Shown: positions 7,058 through 14,635 of the stretch, in pieces | Layout: every line of letters starts with the position of its first letter | How positions within the stretch are numbered: the first letter of the stretch is position 1 | Source of the DNA: Chloroflexota bacterium | GTDB lineage: Bacteria > Chloroflexota > Anaerolineae > UBA1429 | DNA length: 18,167 nt | Direction of reading: 5' to 3' | Assembly: GCA_012513595.1 (NCBI GenBank) | Contig: JAAZBY010000255.1 | Span: 1 to 18,167, forward strand | Position numbers and translations under genes: made by a program | The notes under the pieces: model-generated | Seen by the model: only the letters and a program-made list of their open reading frames with translations | The model's database searches: none | Told to the model about the DNA's origin: nothing

Positions 7058-7696
7058 ATGGCCACCATCACGGCACTCACCGCGCAGAAGCAGAGGCGGG
7101 GCCGGGTGAACGTCTTTCTCGATGGCGAGTTCGCCTTCGGCCTCGACGGGCTGCTGGCGTCCGAGCTGCGCGTGGGCCAGGTGCTGTCGCAAGAGGAGAT
7201 CGCCCTTCTGCAGCACCAGGAAGCCGTTGCCGATGCCTACAATCGGTCGCTGCACTATCTCTCCTTCCGCCCGCGCAGCGAGCAGGAGATGACCCGCTAC
7301 CTCAGCGGCCGGGACGTGCCTCCGGAAGCGATCAATGAGGTGCTGGGCCGGCTGCGGAGCGCGGGCCTGGTGGACGACCGGCAGTTCGCCCAGCTCTGGG
7401 TGGAAAACCGCGAGACTTTCCGCCCGCGGGGCCGCTTCGCCCTCAAGCAGGAGTTGCGCGCCAAGGGCATCGCGACGGATGTGGCCGCATCCGTCCTCGA
7501 TGTCGTGAACGAGGATGCGGGCGCCATGCGCGTGGGCCGCAAGGCCCTGCCGCAGCTCGCCCGTCTATAGCGCGACGTATTCTACCGGCGCCTGCTCGGC
7601 CGACTGCGGCGGCGCGGGTTCGGGTACCCGGTCGCCCGCCGGGCAGTGGACGCGTTGTGGTCCGAGCTACACCCGCAACGTTCTGACCTCGAATAG
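7058..7696 (+). CDS. recX: RecX regulatory protein, interrupted by an in-frame TAG at codon 171
   Basis: The frame encodes RecX, which binds and modulates the RecA filament. The N-terminal strand region (RRGRVNVFLDGEFAFGL) is followed by the helical repeats, including YLSFRPRSEQEMTRYL and GLVDDRQFAQLWVENR. After ALPQLARL the frame meets TAG at 7568-7570, then continues without a shift for 41 codons as RDVFYRRLLGRLRRRGFGY and on to TAG 7694. That is the expected last RecX repeat (family pattern: rRL-x-x-yL-x-RRGF). A stop at codon 171 would remove that repeat. ATG 7058 begins the family-typical MATITAL; its Shine-Dalgarno sequence (AGGGA) is weak, and the TTG at 6983 would add 25 unlike residues through the terminator. 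Second gene of the recA-recX-rny arrangement. Confidence 0.9.
7568..7570 (+). other. Premature amber codon inside recX
   Basis: TAG reads in frame, followed by C, with recognisable RecX sequence on both sides. The replaced residue cannot be predicted as firmly as in recA; Glu, Gln and Ser are each one substitution away. Confidence 0.9.
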
Positions 7697-7742
7697 CGGG
7701 TGCCGTCCGATCGTGAATCGATGAAGAAAGGACGCCTAAGGC

Positions 7743-9272
7743 ATGGATACGTACTATTGGATAGCCATCGTGGTTGTCGCCGCGGTCGTGAGCTTTGTGG
7801 TCGGCCATTTCCTGCGTACGCGCCTGGTAGGCCGACGCGTCTCGGCGCTGGAACTGGAGGCCGATAGGCGCCTTACTGAGGCGCGCGCTTCGGCCATGCA
7901 GCTGGAACTGGAGGCGCGCGACAAGGCCCTGCTGCTCCTGCAGGAGGCCGAGACCGACATCAAACAGCGCACACAAGAGCTGAGCCGCCAGGAGAACCGG
8001 CTACAGCAGCGCCGCGAAAACCTCGACCACCGCTTTGATGCCATGGAGGCGCGCGAGCGCAAGATCGAGGAACGCCGGCGCGCCCAAGAGAAGCGCCAGG
8101 AGGAGTTGGACGAGGCGTGGCAAGTGCACCTCGCCGAACTCGAGCGCATCTCCGGCCTGACCCGCGAGGAGGCCAAGGAGGTCCTGCTCGACCGCGTGCG
8201 CGATGAGACCCGGGCAGACGCGGCGCGCATCATCCGCGATATCGAGGCCCAGGCCAGGGAAGAGGGTGAGCGCAAGGCGCGCGAGATCGTCACCGTGGCC
8301 ATCCAGCGCGTCGCCACCGACCAGGTGGCCGAGACGACCGTCTCTACCGTGGAGCTCCCCAACGACGACATGAAGGGGCGCATCATCGGCCGGGGCGGCC
8401 GCAACATCCGCGCCATCGAGAACGTCACCGGCGTGGACCTGGTCATCGACGACACGCCCGAGGCCGTCATCCTCTCCAGCTTTGACCCGGTCCGCCGCGA
8501 AGTGGCGCGCATCACCCTCGAGCGCCTGATCATGGACGGCCGCATTCACCCAGCCCGCATCGAGAGCATGGTGGAGAAGGCCCGTTCGGAGGTGGACCAG
8601 ACCATCCGCGAGTCTGGCGAGCAGGCTGCGCTGGACCTGGGCATCCACGGCCTGCCGGCGGACCTCATCAGGCTGCTGGGGCGCCTGCGCTACCGCACCT
8701 CCTACGGCCAGAACGTCCTACAGCACTCGGTCGAGACCGCCCAGATCTGCGCCATCATGGCCAGCGAGCTGGGGGCCGACGTCGAACTGGCCAAACTGGC
8801 TGGCCTGCTACACGATATCGGCAAGGCCGTGGACCACGAGGTGGACGGACCCCATGCCCTGATCGGCGAAGAGATCGCCAAGCGCCAGGGGATGCCCGAG
8901 TCGGTCTGCAACGCCATTGCCAGCCACCACGCCGAAGCAGAACAGCAGACCCTTGAGGCGGTACTCGTCCAGGTGGCGGACGCCATTTCGGCGTCGCGGC
9001 CGGGGGCGCGCCGCGAAAGCATCGAGACCTACATCAAGCGAATCAAGTCGCTGGAGCAGGTGGCCAGTTCCTTCCCCGGCGTCGAAACGACCTATGCCAT
9101 CCAGGCGGGCCGCGAGGTACGGATCATCGTCAAGCCGGATGAGATCGACGATCTCGCCGCCATGACCCTGTCCCGCGATATCGCCAAGAAGGTCGAGGAG
9201 AACCTCCAGTATCCGGGGCAGATCCGCATTACCGTTATCCGCGAGACTCGCGCGACAGAGTACGCCAAGTAG
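7743..9272 (+). CDS. rny: Ribonuclease Y
   Basis: This 509-aa protein has the full RNase Y order: one N-terminal membrane segment (about residues 5-22, [17 protein letters not shown]), a long charged coiled coil (about 35-195), a KH domain with [15 protein letters not shown] (about 212-226), an HD domain with LLHDIGK (His357-Asp358), and the C-terminal region ending [14 protein letters not shown]. It is a membrane-anchored endoribonuclease that starts mRNA decay and processing. AAAGGA (7727-7732) lies 10 bases before the ATG. It starts 46 bases after the final recX stop and is probably transcribed with it. RicT, known in Bacillus to act with RNase Y, is encoded about 1.1 kb further on the opposite strand. 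Stop is TAG. The frame after that stop stays open to 9484 but does not look like protein. Confidence 0.97.
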   Translation: MDTYYWIAIVVVAAVVSFVVGHFLRTRLVGRRVSALELEADRRLTEARASAMQLELEARDKALLLLQEAETDIKQRTQELSRQENRLQQRRENLDHRFDAMEARERKIEERRRAQEKRQEELDEAWQVHLAELERISGLTREEAKEVLLDRVRDETRADAARIIRDIEAQAREEGERKAREIVTVAIQRVATDQVAETTVSTVELPNDDMKGRIIGRGGRNIRAIENVTGVDLVIDDTPEAVILSSFDPVRREVARITLERLIMDGRIHPARIESMVEKARSEVDQTIRESGEQAALDLGIHGLPADLIRLLGRLRYRTSYGQNVLQHSVETAQICAIMASELGADVELAKLAGLLHDIGKAVDHEVDGPHALIGEEIAKRQGMPESVCNAIASHHAEAEQQTLEAVLVQVADAISASRPGARRESIETYIKRIKSLEQVASSFPGVETTYAIQAGREVRIIVKPDEIDDLAAMTLSRDIAKKVEENLQYPGQIRITVIRETRATEYAK

Positions 9273-9478
9273 CAGCGCGTCGCGTGCCGTGCGTCCAGCG
9301 ATCACAGCAATGAGAGCATCGCCATGGACCTGCACGGATGCGCCGGGCACCTGTTTGGCGCGCCCCCGCCACGCTGGGGGGCACCGAGATGCAAGCGGAG
9401 AGCTGTGCCGCGAGGGTATTGGCACAGAAGAGACGGCCGGCGGGCCGCATGTTGCGTGAGGTTAGCTAGGCGAATCTC

Positions 9479-10312
9479 GTGTTGACTATTGATCTGCACA
9501 TCCACACCGTGGCCTCTGATGGCGCGCACACCCCCGAGGAGATCGTCGCGATGGCTCTCCGCGCTGGGCTGCGCGTCATCGCCATCACGGACCATGACGC
9601 CCTGGACGCCCTGCCGGCGGCGCTCGAGGCGGCCGCAGGCACCGACCTGGACATAATCCCCGGCGTCGAGATCTCCTGCAACGGGCAGAGCAGCGACGTG
9701 CACCTGCTCGGCTACTATGTGGATTGGCACAACCAGTCGCTGCGCCAGGCGGTGGGGCGATCACAGCACGCGCGCGTCGGGCGTGCCCAGGCCATGCTCG
9801 AACGGCTGCGGAGCCTGGGGATCGACCTCTCCTGGGAGCGCGTGCGCGAGCTGGCCGGTGACGGCGCCATCGGGCGCCCGCACATCGCCGCGGCGTTGAC
9901 GGAAGCGAACCATGTCGGCTCGGTGCGGGAGGCCTTTGACCTCTACCTGGGCCGCGACCGGCCCGCCTACGTCTCACGCCTCAAGCTAGAGCCGGAAGAG
10001 GCCATTCGCCTGGTGCGCAACGCCGGCGGGGTGCCCGTCCTCGCCCATCCCTGGGGGCAGGAGGCCTCCGTCCCCCGCCTGGCGCAGGCCGGCCTAGCCG
10101 GCCTCGAGGCGTACTATGCCGGCTACCCCGACGAGGTCGTTTCCGCGCTGGTGGCGCTGGCCAAGCGCCACGACCTGATCACTACCGGTGGCAGCGATTT
10201 CCACGGCCTTTCGGTGATGCCGGATCGCAACATCGGCTCAGCCCGGGTGCCGCGGCACTGCCTGCGCGCCCTGGAAGATCGTCACCGGCGCATCCTGGCC
10301 GAAGAAGGCTGA
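9479..10312 (+). CDS. PHP-domain phosphoesterase (RnaM/nucleoside-bisphosphate phosphatase type)
   Basis: This 277-aa protein carries a full set of PHP metal ligands: DLHIHT (His7, His9), SDG (Asp14), ITDHD (His39), GVEIS (Glu64), DVHLLGYY (His75), RPHIA (His135), LAHPWG (His190) and GGSDFHG (Asp240, His242). Length and motif order match the YciV/RnaM family of trinuclear-metal phosphatases that act on 3',5'-nucleoside bisphosphates or trim short RNA 5' ends. Such a role would fit beside RNase Y, but that link is inference. GTG 9479 is used; TTG 9482 is an alternative, and the Shine-Dalgarno sequence is weak. The 206 bases between rny and this gene hold no clear promoter or terminator, so co-transcription with rny is likely. 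Stop is TGA, followed by a strong hairpin. Confidence 0.9.
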   Translation: MLTIDLHIHTVASDGAHTPEEIVAMALRAGLRVIAITDHDALDALPAALEAAAGTDLDIIPGVEISCNGQSSDVHLLGYYVDWHNQSLRQAVGRSQHARVGRAQAMLERLRSLGIDLSWERVRELAGDGAIGRPHIAAALTEANHVGSVREAFDLYLGRDRPAYVSRLKLEPEEAIRLVRNAGGVPVLAHPWGQEASVPRLAQAGLAGLEAYYAGYPDEVVSALVALAKRHDLITTGGSDFHGLSVMPDRNIGSARVPRHCLRALEDRHRRILAEEG

Positions 10313-10334
10313 GCACGCCCTCCCGGCACCACAG

Positions 10335-10366
10335 ACAGCCCGGCCGCCAGTAGGCGGCCGGGCTGT
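10335..10366. terminator. Bidirectional terminator hairpin between the PHP gene and ricT
   Basis: A perfect 14-bp stem (arms 10335-10348 and 10353-10366) with loop AGTA lies between two convergent genes. On the plus strand the tail is GTCATTCT, very like the tail of the hairpin at 3364-3406. Confidence 0.8.
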
Positions 10367-10395
10367 GTCATTCTGTCCTCAGGACGGGGGGTACC

Positions 10396-11694
10396 TCATT
10401 CGTTATCGGGCGAGGCGTCGGCCTGCTGGCTGCGGCGGCGCCGCGGGCGCGAACGCCTCCGGCGTGCCGGGGCCTCTTCGCCCTGGGCCGGGCGCCCCTC
10501 ATCGCGCTGTGCGCCGCGCTCCGCAGGGGCCCGCCCCTCCGCAGAGGCTGCCGCCTGGGCGCCCCTCGCGTCAGCCCCGTTCTCGTCGCGCCGTTCCCGG
10601 CGTCGCGGGCGCGGGCGACGCCGAGAGCGGCGCGCCTTTTCCTGCCCGTCGCTCGGCTCACCCTCCTCGGAGGGCGCCTGCTTCTCAGGCACAGCGGGCC
10701 CCGGGCCAGCGGCCCTGCGCCCCCTGCCCCTCGCTCGTGACGGCCGCGCGGACGCCCCCTGGCGGGCTCCCTCTTCCTCGTCACCGGCGTCGCGCCCGCG
10801 CCGAGGCTCGGGCCGGCGTGTTCCGATGGCCGCGTCGAGGGTGCTCTCTTGGGCTGCCGTCAGCCCTTGGCGGGCACGGGGCTGCTCCAGCGGGGCAGCG
10901 CCGGATAGTTGGTCCGCGGTCATGTCCACCGTGGAGCCATCCTCCAGGAGAACGGTGACCATCTCGCGCAGCACACAGATCTTGACGACCTTGCCCTGGC
11001 CGAGCGGCGTGTCCACCTGCTTGCCAACCTTGGGGAACTTGCCCTTCACGTCTCGGTAGTACTCGTTCTCGTACCCGAGGCAACAGAGCAGCCGCCCGCA
11101 CTGGCCAGAGATCTCCATCGGGCTCAGGGGCAGGTCCTGCTGCTTGGCCATACGAATCGACACCGGCGAGAACTCGTTCAGCCAGGTCTTGCAGCAGAGG
11201 ACCCGGCCGCACTTACCCAGGCCGCCGACGATGCGGGCCTCGTCGCGCACGCCGATCTGGCGGAGCTCGATGCGGGTGCGAAAGTCGCGCGCCAGCTCAC
11301 GCACCAGCTCCCTAAAATCCACCCGCTGCTCGGCGGTGAAGAAAAAGGTCAGGCGAGAGCCGTCAAAGGAATACTCGGCGCTGACCACCTTCATATCGAG
11401 CCGCAGCCGCGCGGCCTGGGCTCGGCACGTCTCGGTAGCCTGGTCTTCCTTGCCACGGAAGCGTTCCGCGTTCTGCAGATCCCCGTTCGTGGCGCGGCGC
11501 ACCACCGACTTGAGCTCGCCGACGACCTCTTTCTCCGGGATTTCGCGGACGGCCATGGCCACCTGGGCCAGCTCGGCACCCCGCGCTGTCTCTACGACGA
11601 CCTGATCGTCGACCTCCAGGTCCTCCAGATCACCCGGGGCAAAGTGATAGACCTTGCCAGCCCCTCGGAAGCGGACCCCACAAACAAGCGGCAT
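10396..11694 (-). CDS. ricT: PSP1-domain protein RicT/YaaT with a long arginine-rich tail
   Basis: Residues 1-265 match the PSP1 (YaaT/RicT) family, including the conserved cysteine clusters GGLGKCGRVLCC (Cys162, 167, 168) and GQCGRLLCC (Cys199, 204, 205) and the PVSIRMAK segment between them. In Bacillus, RicT works with RicA and RicF in a complex that carries iron-sulfur clusters and directs RNase Y processing; the family may share this role. Residues about 291-432 are low-complexity: 37 of 142 residues are Arg, the rest mainly Ala, Gly, Glu and Pro, with runs such as RRRRSRPRRRR. This roughly 140-residue tail exceeds the usual 270-280 aa family length and is probably disordered and RNA-binding. 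ATG 11694 follows AGAGAGGA, which overlaps the end of holB; 17 bases separate the genes. Stop is TGA. Confidence 0.93.
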   Translation of the reverse strand: MPLVCGVRFRGAGKVYHFAPGDLEDLEVDDQVVVETARGAELAQVAMAVREIPEKEVVGELKSVVRRATNGDLQNAERFRGKEDQATETCRAQAARLRLDMKVVSAEYSFDGSRLTFFFTAEQRVDFRELVRELARDFRTRIELRQIGVRDEARIVGGLGKCGRVLCCKTWLNEFSPVSIRMAKQQDLPLSPMEISGQCGRLLCCLGYENEYYRDVKGKFPKVGKQVDTPLGQGKVVKICVLREMVTVLLEDGSTVDMTADQLSGAAPLEQPRARQGLTAAQESTLDAAIGTRRPEPRRGRDAGDEEEGARQGASARPSRARGRGRRAAGPGPAVPEKQAPSEEGEPSDGQEKARRSRRRPRPRRRERRDENGADARGAQAAASAEGRAPAERGAQRDEGRPAQGEEAPARRRRSRPRRRRSQQADASPDNE

Positions 11695-11711
11695 ATGCTG
11701 CCGTCCTCTCT

Positions 11712-12740
11712 CTAGACGTGGATGGCCCGCAGGGTGGGCCACCCAAGAAGCATCACCTCAAGCACTAGCCGTGGCTGCGCATTCTGGTCGAGCTGCTGGA
11801 GCGCCACGTCGATGCTGCGCACCGCGGAGGCAGCACGCTCCAGCCCGCAGGCCTCCGCCTGCTCTTCCAGCGCGCTCCGGTGGTCTGCGTTGGATACGAG
11901 TGCCTCGGAACCGCCGGCGATCAGCATGACGTCACGCCACCAGGTCTGCCACAGGCGCAGCAGATCGGGCAGCCGTTCGGCATTCTGGGCCAGCCCCTCC
12001 GCGGCCATGATCTTCTCGGCACGCCCCTGGCCAAGGAGCGCCTGCAGATGGGCCAGGCGGTCCTGTCGTTCCGCCAGCAGGCCCGGATCGTGCGCGGCGC
12101 TGATCGCCCAGCCAATGCGGCCGGCCGACAACCTGGCCAATAGCTCGGCCCGGGCAGCGTCAAGCTCCCAGCGCTCTTGCAGATAGTGCGCGATCTCCTC
12201 GCGCGCCACGGCGCGCATGGGCACCGTCTGGCAGCGGGAGACGACGGTGGGCAGCAGGAGGCTGGCGTCGGTAGCCGTCAGGATAATGATCGCGCGGGAG
12301 GGTGGTTCCTCGAGGGTCTTGAGCAGGGCGTTGGCGGCCTCGGTAGTGGCCAGGTCAAAGTCCAGCAGGATGGCGACGCGCCAGCGCCCCTCATAGGGAG
12401 ACAAAGACAGCTCGTGCTGGACGGCGCGCACCTGTGCGATCTTGGTGCGCCCCTCCTCCGGGGCGATCAGGCTGACATCCGGGTGCGCGTCCTGGGCAAT
12501 GCGCCTACAGGCCGAGCAGAGGCCGCAGGGCGCCGCCGCGGGCGCCTCGCAGTTCAGCATGGCGGCCAGCCGCCTGGCGAGGTGGCGTTTGCCGATGCCG
12601 TCCGGCCCCGTCAGGAGGTAGGCATGCGCCACCCGCTCACCCGCGACCGCGCGGCTGAGCAGCGACACTGCCCAATCATGCCCAATAGTCTGCCACAGCT
12701 GCGCTTGCGACAGTTTATTGCCCGTCGATGACACTCCCAT
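11712..12740 (-). CDS. holB: DNA polymerase III subunit delta prime
   Basis: This 342-aa AAA+ clamp-loader subunit begins with a region pairing TIGHDWAVSLLSRAV with HAYLLTGPDGIGK (P-loop-like, 45-51). Four zinc-ligand cysteines follow (Cys64, 72, 75, 78), then HPDV, NALLKTLEEPP (138-147) and the sensor-1 SRC motif (168-170). The P-loop ends in Lys-Arg rather than Lys-Thr/Ser and no DExx box is seen, as expected for delta prime, which helps open the sliding clamp without hydrolysing ATP itself. The holB-yaaT pairing is a common bacterial arrangement. ATG 12740 is the best start; only a weak GGTAA precedes it, and the likely promoter would start transcription within a few bases of it. Stop is TAG. 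Confidence 0.93.
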   Translation of the reverse strand: MGVSSTGNKLSQAQLWQTIGHDWAVSLLSRAVAGERVAHAYLLTGPDGIGKRHLARRLAAMLNCEAPAAAPCGLCSACRRIAQDAHPDVSLIAPEEGRTKIAQVRAVQHELSLSPYEGRWRVAILLDFDLATTEAANALLKTLEEPPSRAIIILTATDASLLLPTVVSRCQTVPMRAVAREEIAHYLQERWELDAARAELLARLSAGRIGWAISAAHDPGLLAERQDRLAHLQALLGQGRAEKIMAAEGLAQNAERLPDLLRLWQTWWRDVMLIAGGSEALVSNADHRSALEEQAEACGLERAASAVRSIDVALQQLDQNAQPRLVLEVMLLGWPTLRAIHV

Positions 12741-12750
12741 GTTACCAGTT

Positions 12751-12779
12751 ATTCTACCATGACAGACAGAGGCGCACAA
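12751..12779 (-). promoter_or_regulatory. Promoter for holB-ricT
   Basis: On the minus strand TTGTGC (12779-12774), a 17-base spacer and TAGAAT (12756-12751). The predicted start is near 12744, only about 4 bases before the holB ATG, which suggests a nearly leaderless transcript. Confidence 0.6.
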
Positions 12780-12842
12780 ACGCCTCGACAGGTCCCCGCG
12801 GCGCGGACTTGGCCAGTGCGGCGCCACTTCGATGGCCGTTCG

Positions 12843-12871
12843 TTGGGTGGCGCCCCGCTCCGGGGTATAAT
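12843..12871 (+). promoter_or_regulatory. Promoter for cinA
   Basis: TTGGGT (12843-12848), a 17-base spacer and a perfect TATAAT (12866-12871), giving a leader of about 55 bases before GTG 12932. Confidence 0.72.
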
Positions 12872-12931
12872 GAGGCCCGGTTGGCCGGCGAGCGGCGCGC
12901 CTCGCCCTACCGATACAGGAGTGGATTCCAC

Positions 12932-13450
12932 GTGATGCATGCTGATCTCGACCGGCTGGCGCAGGACCTCGGCAGGATGCTCATGGCCCGTGGCTGGCAT
13001 ATCGGGCTGGCCGAATCGTGCACCGGGGGGCTGGTGGGGCACGCCATCACCAACGTGGCGGGGAGCTCGTCGTTCTTTCTCGGCGGGATCATCGCCTATG
13101 CGAACGAGGTCAAGCGAGACGTCCTCGGCGTAGAGGAGAACCTGCTCCGCGACCATGGTGCCGTAAGCGAGCCCGTCGCCCTGGCGATGGCACGGCGCGC
13201 CAGGGCCGTGCTGAGCACCGAGGTGGGCCTCTCCGTCACCGGCATCGCCGGCCCCTCGGGCGGCACCCCGACCAAGCCGGTGGGCACGGTGTTCGTCGCC
13301 CTGTCGTGCCCGCTCGGCGAGCTCGTGCGCCACTTTCTATGGCACGGCGACCGCAGCACGAACAAGATGCTGTCTGCCAGGGCAGCGCTGGCCCTGGCCT
13401 GTGAAGCGCTGGCGCAGGGCCCTTCGGAGGCCGCCGCCCCCAGGACCTAG
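12932..13450 (+). CDS. pncC: CinA C-terminal domain protein, nicotinamide-nucleotide amidohydrolase
   Basis: This 172-aa protein is a stand-alone CinA C-terminal domain. Landmarks are LAESCTGGLVG (26-36), FFLGGIIAYANEVKRDVLGV (48-67), GAVSEPVA, and TGIAGPSGGTPTKPVGTVF. Members deamidate nicotinamide mononucleotide to nicotinic acid mononucleotide in the pyridine nucleotide cycle. The N-terminal MoCF-like domain of full-length CinA is absent, as in many stand-alone PncC proteins. GTG 12932 (or ATG 12935) is chosen because AGGAG (12917-12921) lies upstream and the promoter at 12843-12871 precludes the longer frame from 12728. The stop TAG overlaps the stop of the convergent methyltransferase gene within one CTAG. 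Confidence 0.92.
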   Translation: MMHADLDRLAQDLGRMLMARGWHIGLAESCTGGLVGHAITNVAGSSSFFLGGIIAYANEVKRDVLGVEENLLRDHGAVSEPVALAMARRARAVLSTEVGLSVTGIAGPSGGTPTKPVGTVFVALSCPLGELVRHFLWHGDRSTNKMLSARAALALACEALAQGPSEAAAPRT

Positions 13451-14598
13451 CCCCCCGTCCGGCGCAGCAGGTAGATACGCGGCCGCAGGTAGCCCCGTTC
13501 CCAGGGCACCTGCACCTCCACGACCCGGTCCGTCCGCCAACTCCCACGCTCGCGGCCCAGGGTGTCCTCAAACGCCGCATGGCTGGCGGTGATGGCCACC
13601 AAGGCCGCCCCCGGGGCGGCTACGCGCGTCGCCTCCCTGAGCAAGGCGGGGTAGAGGCGCTCGTTCTCCCTACGCGAACCGACCAAGAACCCCCAAGGCA
13701 GATCCGTCATGATGGTGTGGACGCTGGCCGCGGCCAGGGGCAGTTCTGTGGCGTCGCCAAGCACGAGCTGCGCATCCGCCAGGTGCCCGGCGGCCTGCAG
13801 GTTGGCTCGGGCACAGGCCAGGGCCTGCGGATCGATATCTACGCCAAGGGCGCATGCGGCAGGGCCGAGGCCCAGCCGCTCGGCGAGCAACGTGCCGGAG
13901 CCGCAGGCCAGGTTGAGGAAGCGCTCCGCAGGCCGTGGGCGGGCCAGGCCGGCCATCACGACGGCGATGGAGGCGTCCAGCGCGCCGGGCATGCTGCAGA
14001 CGCGCCACGCCCGCGCCGACAAGGGGCGCGGCGTCCGGCGGGCCAGCACCTGCCACCCCGTGCCCCTGGGGGTCGGGCGCAGCGCCAGAAGCAGGTCCGC
14101 ACCCGGCTCTTGCGGCGCCAGGCCGGTGTGCCGGGCGATCTCGCCCTTGAGCCGTTGTAGCACGGCCGAATCGGACCCGGCCGCGCTGAGGCGGAACGTA
14201 CGGAAGGCGCCGGGGGCCTGCCGGGCCAGGATGTTGTGAATCATGACCACCAGGCGCATGAGGTGCTCGTGGCCCAGCAGCGCCTTGGGCCGGGGCACGT
14301 CAAAGGTCTCCACACGATGGACGGCCACCACCGAACGGAGCGTGTCCAGCAGGCGCTCGGCCCCCACGTAGGCAAAGGCCACCCGGCCGGGGGCGGTACG
14401 GCCCAACAGCCGCACGCTCTGCCCCAGGCGCTCGCGCAGTTCATCCTCGGCGAACTCTTCCAGGCCAAAGATAACCTCGGCCTCCCACAAGGGGGGCGGG
14501 GCTGCCGGCCCTTTGTGCGCCGTGCCCCTGGGCGCCCCGCTCTTTGGCGGCCCGCCCTCGCGGGGCCCGCGCCGGTGCGTCACGCTCTTTTGCGTCAC
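13447..14598 (-). CDS. THUMP/UPF0020-type RNA methyltransferase
   Basis: This 383-aa protein has a basic, Pro/Gly-rich N-terminus (about 1-36), a THUMP-like region (about 37-185, beginning WEAEVIFGLEEFAEDEL) and a Rossmann methyltransferase domain. Motif I is NLACGSGT (229-236), the acidic ribose ligand lies in GVDIDP (252-257), and the catalytic loop is TDLPWG (298-303), a variant of the N/DPPY/W motif of N-methyltransferases. It probably uses S-adenosylmethionine to methylate a guanine or adenine in tRNA or rRNA (RlmL/Trm14 group); the target base is not determinable. GTG 14598 follows AAAGGA at suitable spacing. The longer TTG frame (14667) overlaps the upstream gene. It lies 37 bases after the SpoU methyltransferase gene and probably shares its transcript. 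Confidence 0.86.
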   Translation of the reverse strand: MTQKSVTHRRGPREGGPPKSGAPRGTAHKGPAAPPPLWEAEVIFGLEEFAEDELRERLGQSVRLLGRTAPGRVAFAYVGAERLLDTLRSVVAVHRVETFDVPRPKALLGHEHLMRLVVMIHNILARQAPGAFRTFRLSAAGSDSAVLQRLKGEIARHTGLAPQEPGADLLLALRPTPRGTGWQVLARRTPRPLSARAWRVCSMPGALDASIAVVMAGLARPRPAERFLNLACGSGTLLAERLGLGPAACALGVDIDPQALACARANLQAAGHLADAQLVLGDATELPLAAASVHTIMTDLPWGFLVGSRRENERLYPALLREATRVAAPGAALVAITASHAAFEDTLGRERGSWRTDRVVEVQVPWERGYLRPRIYLLRRTGG

Positions 14599-14635
14599 AG
14601 TGTGTGGTTCCTTTCGGCGCGGTGCGCTCTGCGGC

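Noticed and set aside
7754..8545. 263-aa minus-strand frame opposite rny
   Set aside because: Ser/Arg-rich mirror of the RNase Y coiled coil and KH region, not a protein of its own.
9273..9484. Read-through extension of RNase Y past its TAG
   Set aside because: The frame is open for about 70 codons, but composition is unlike protein and [10 protein letters not shown] is a normal RNase Y C-terminus. Long open frames are common by chance at this GC content.
10365..10958. 197-aa plus-strand frame opposite the ricT tail
   Set aside because: It is the complement of a repetitive Arg-rich coding stretch, has no ribosome binding site and no recognisable domain.
12728..12931. 68-residue N-terminal extension of pncC
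   Set aside because: It covers the promoter TATAAT and overlaps the divergent holB start; the sequence does not resemble CinA.
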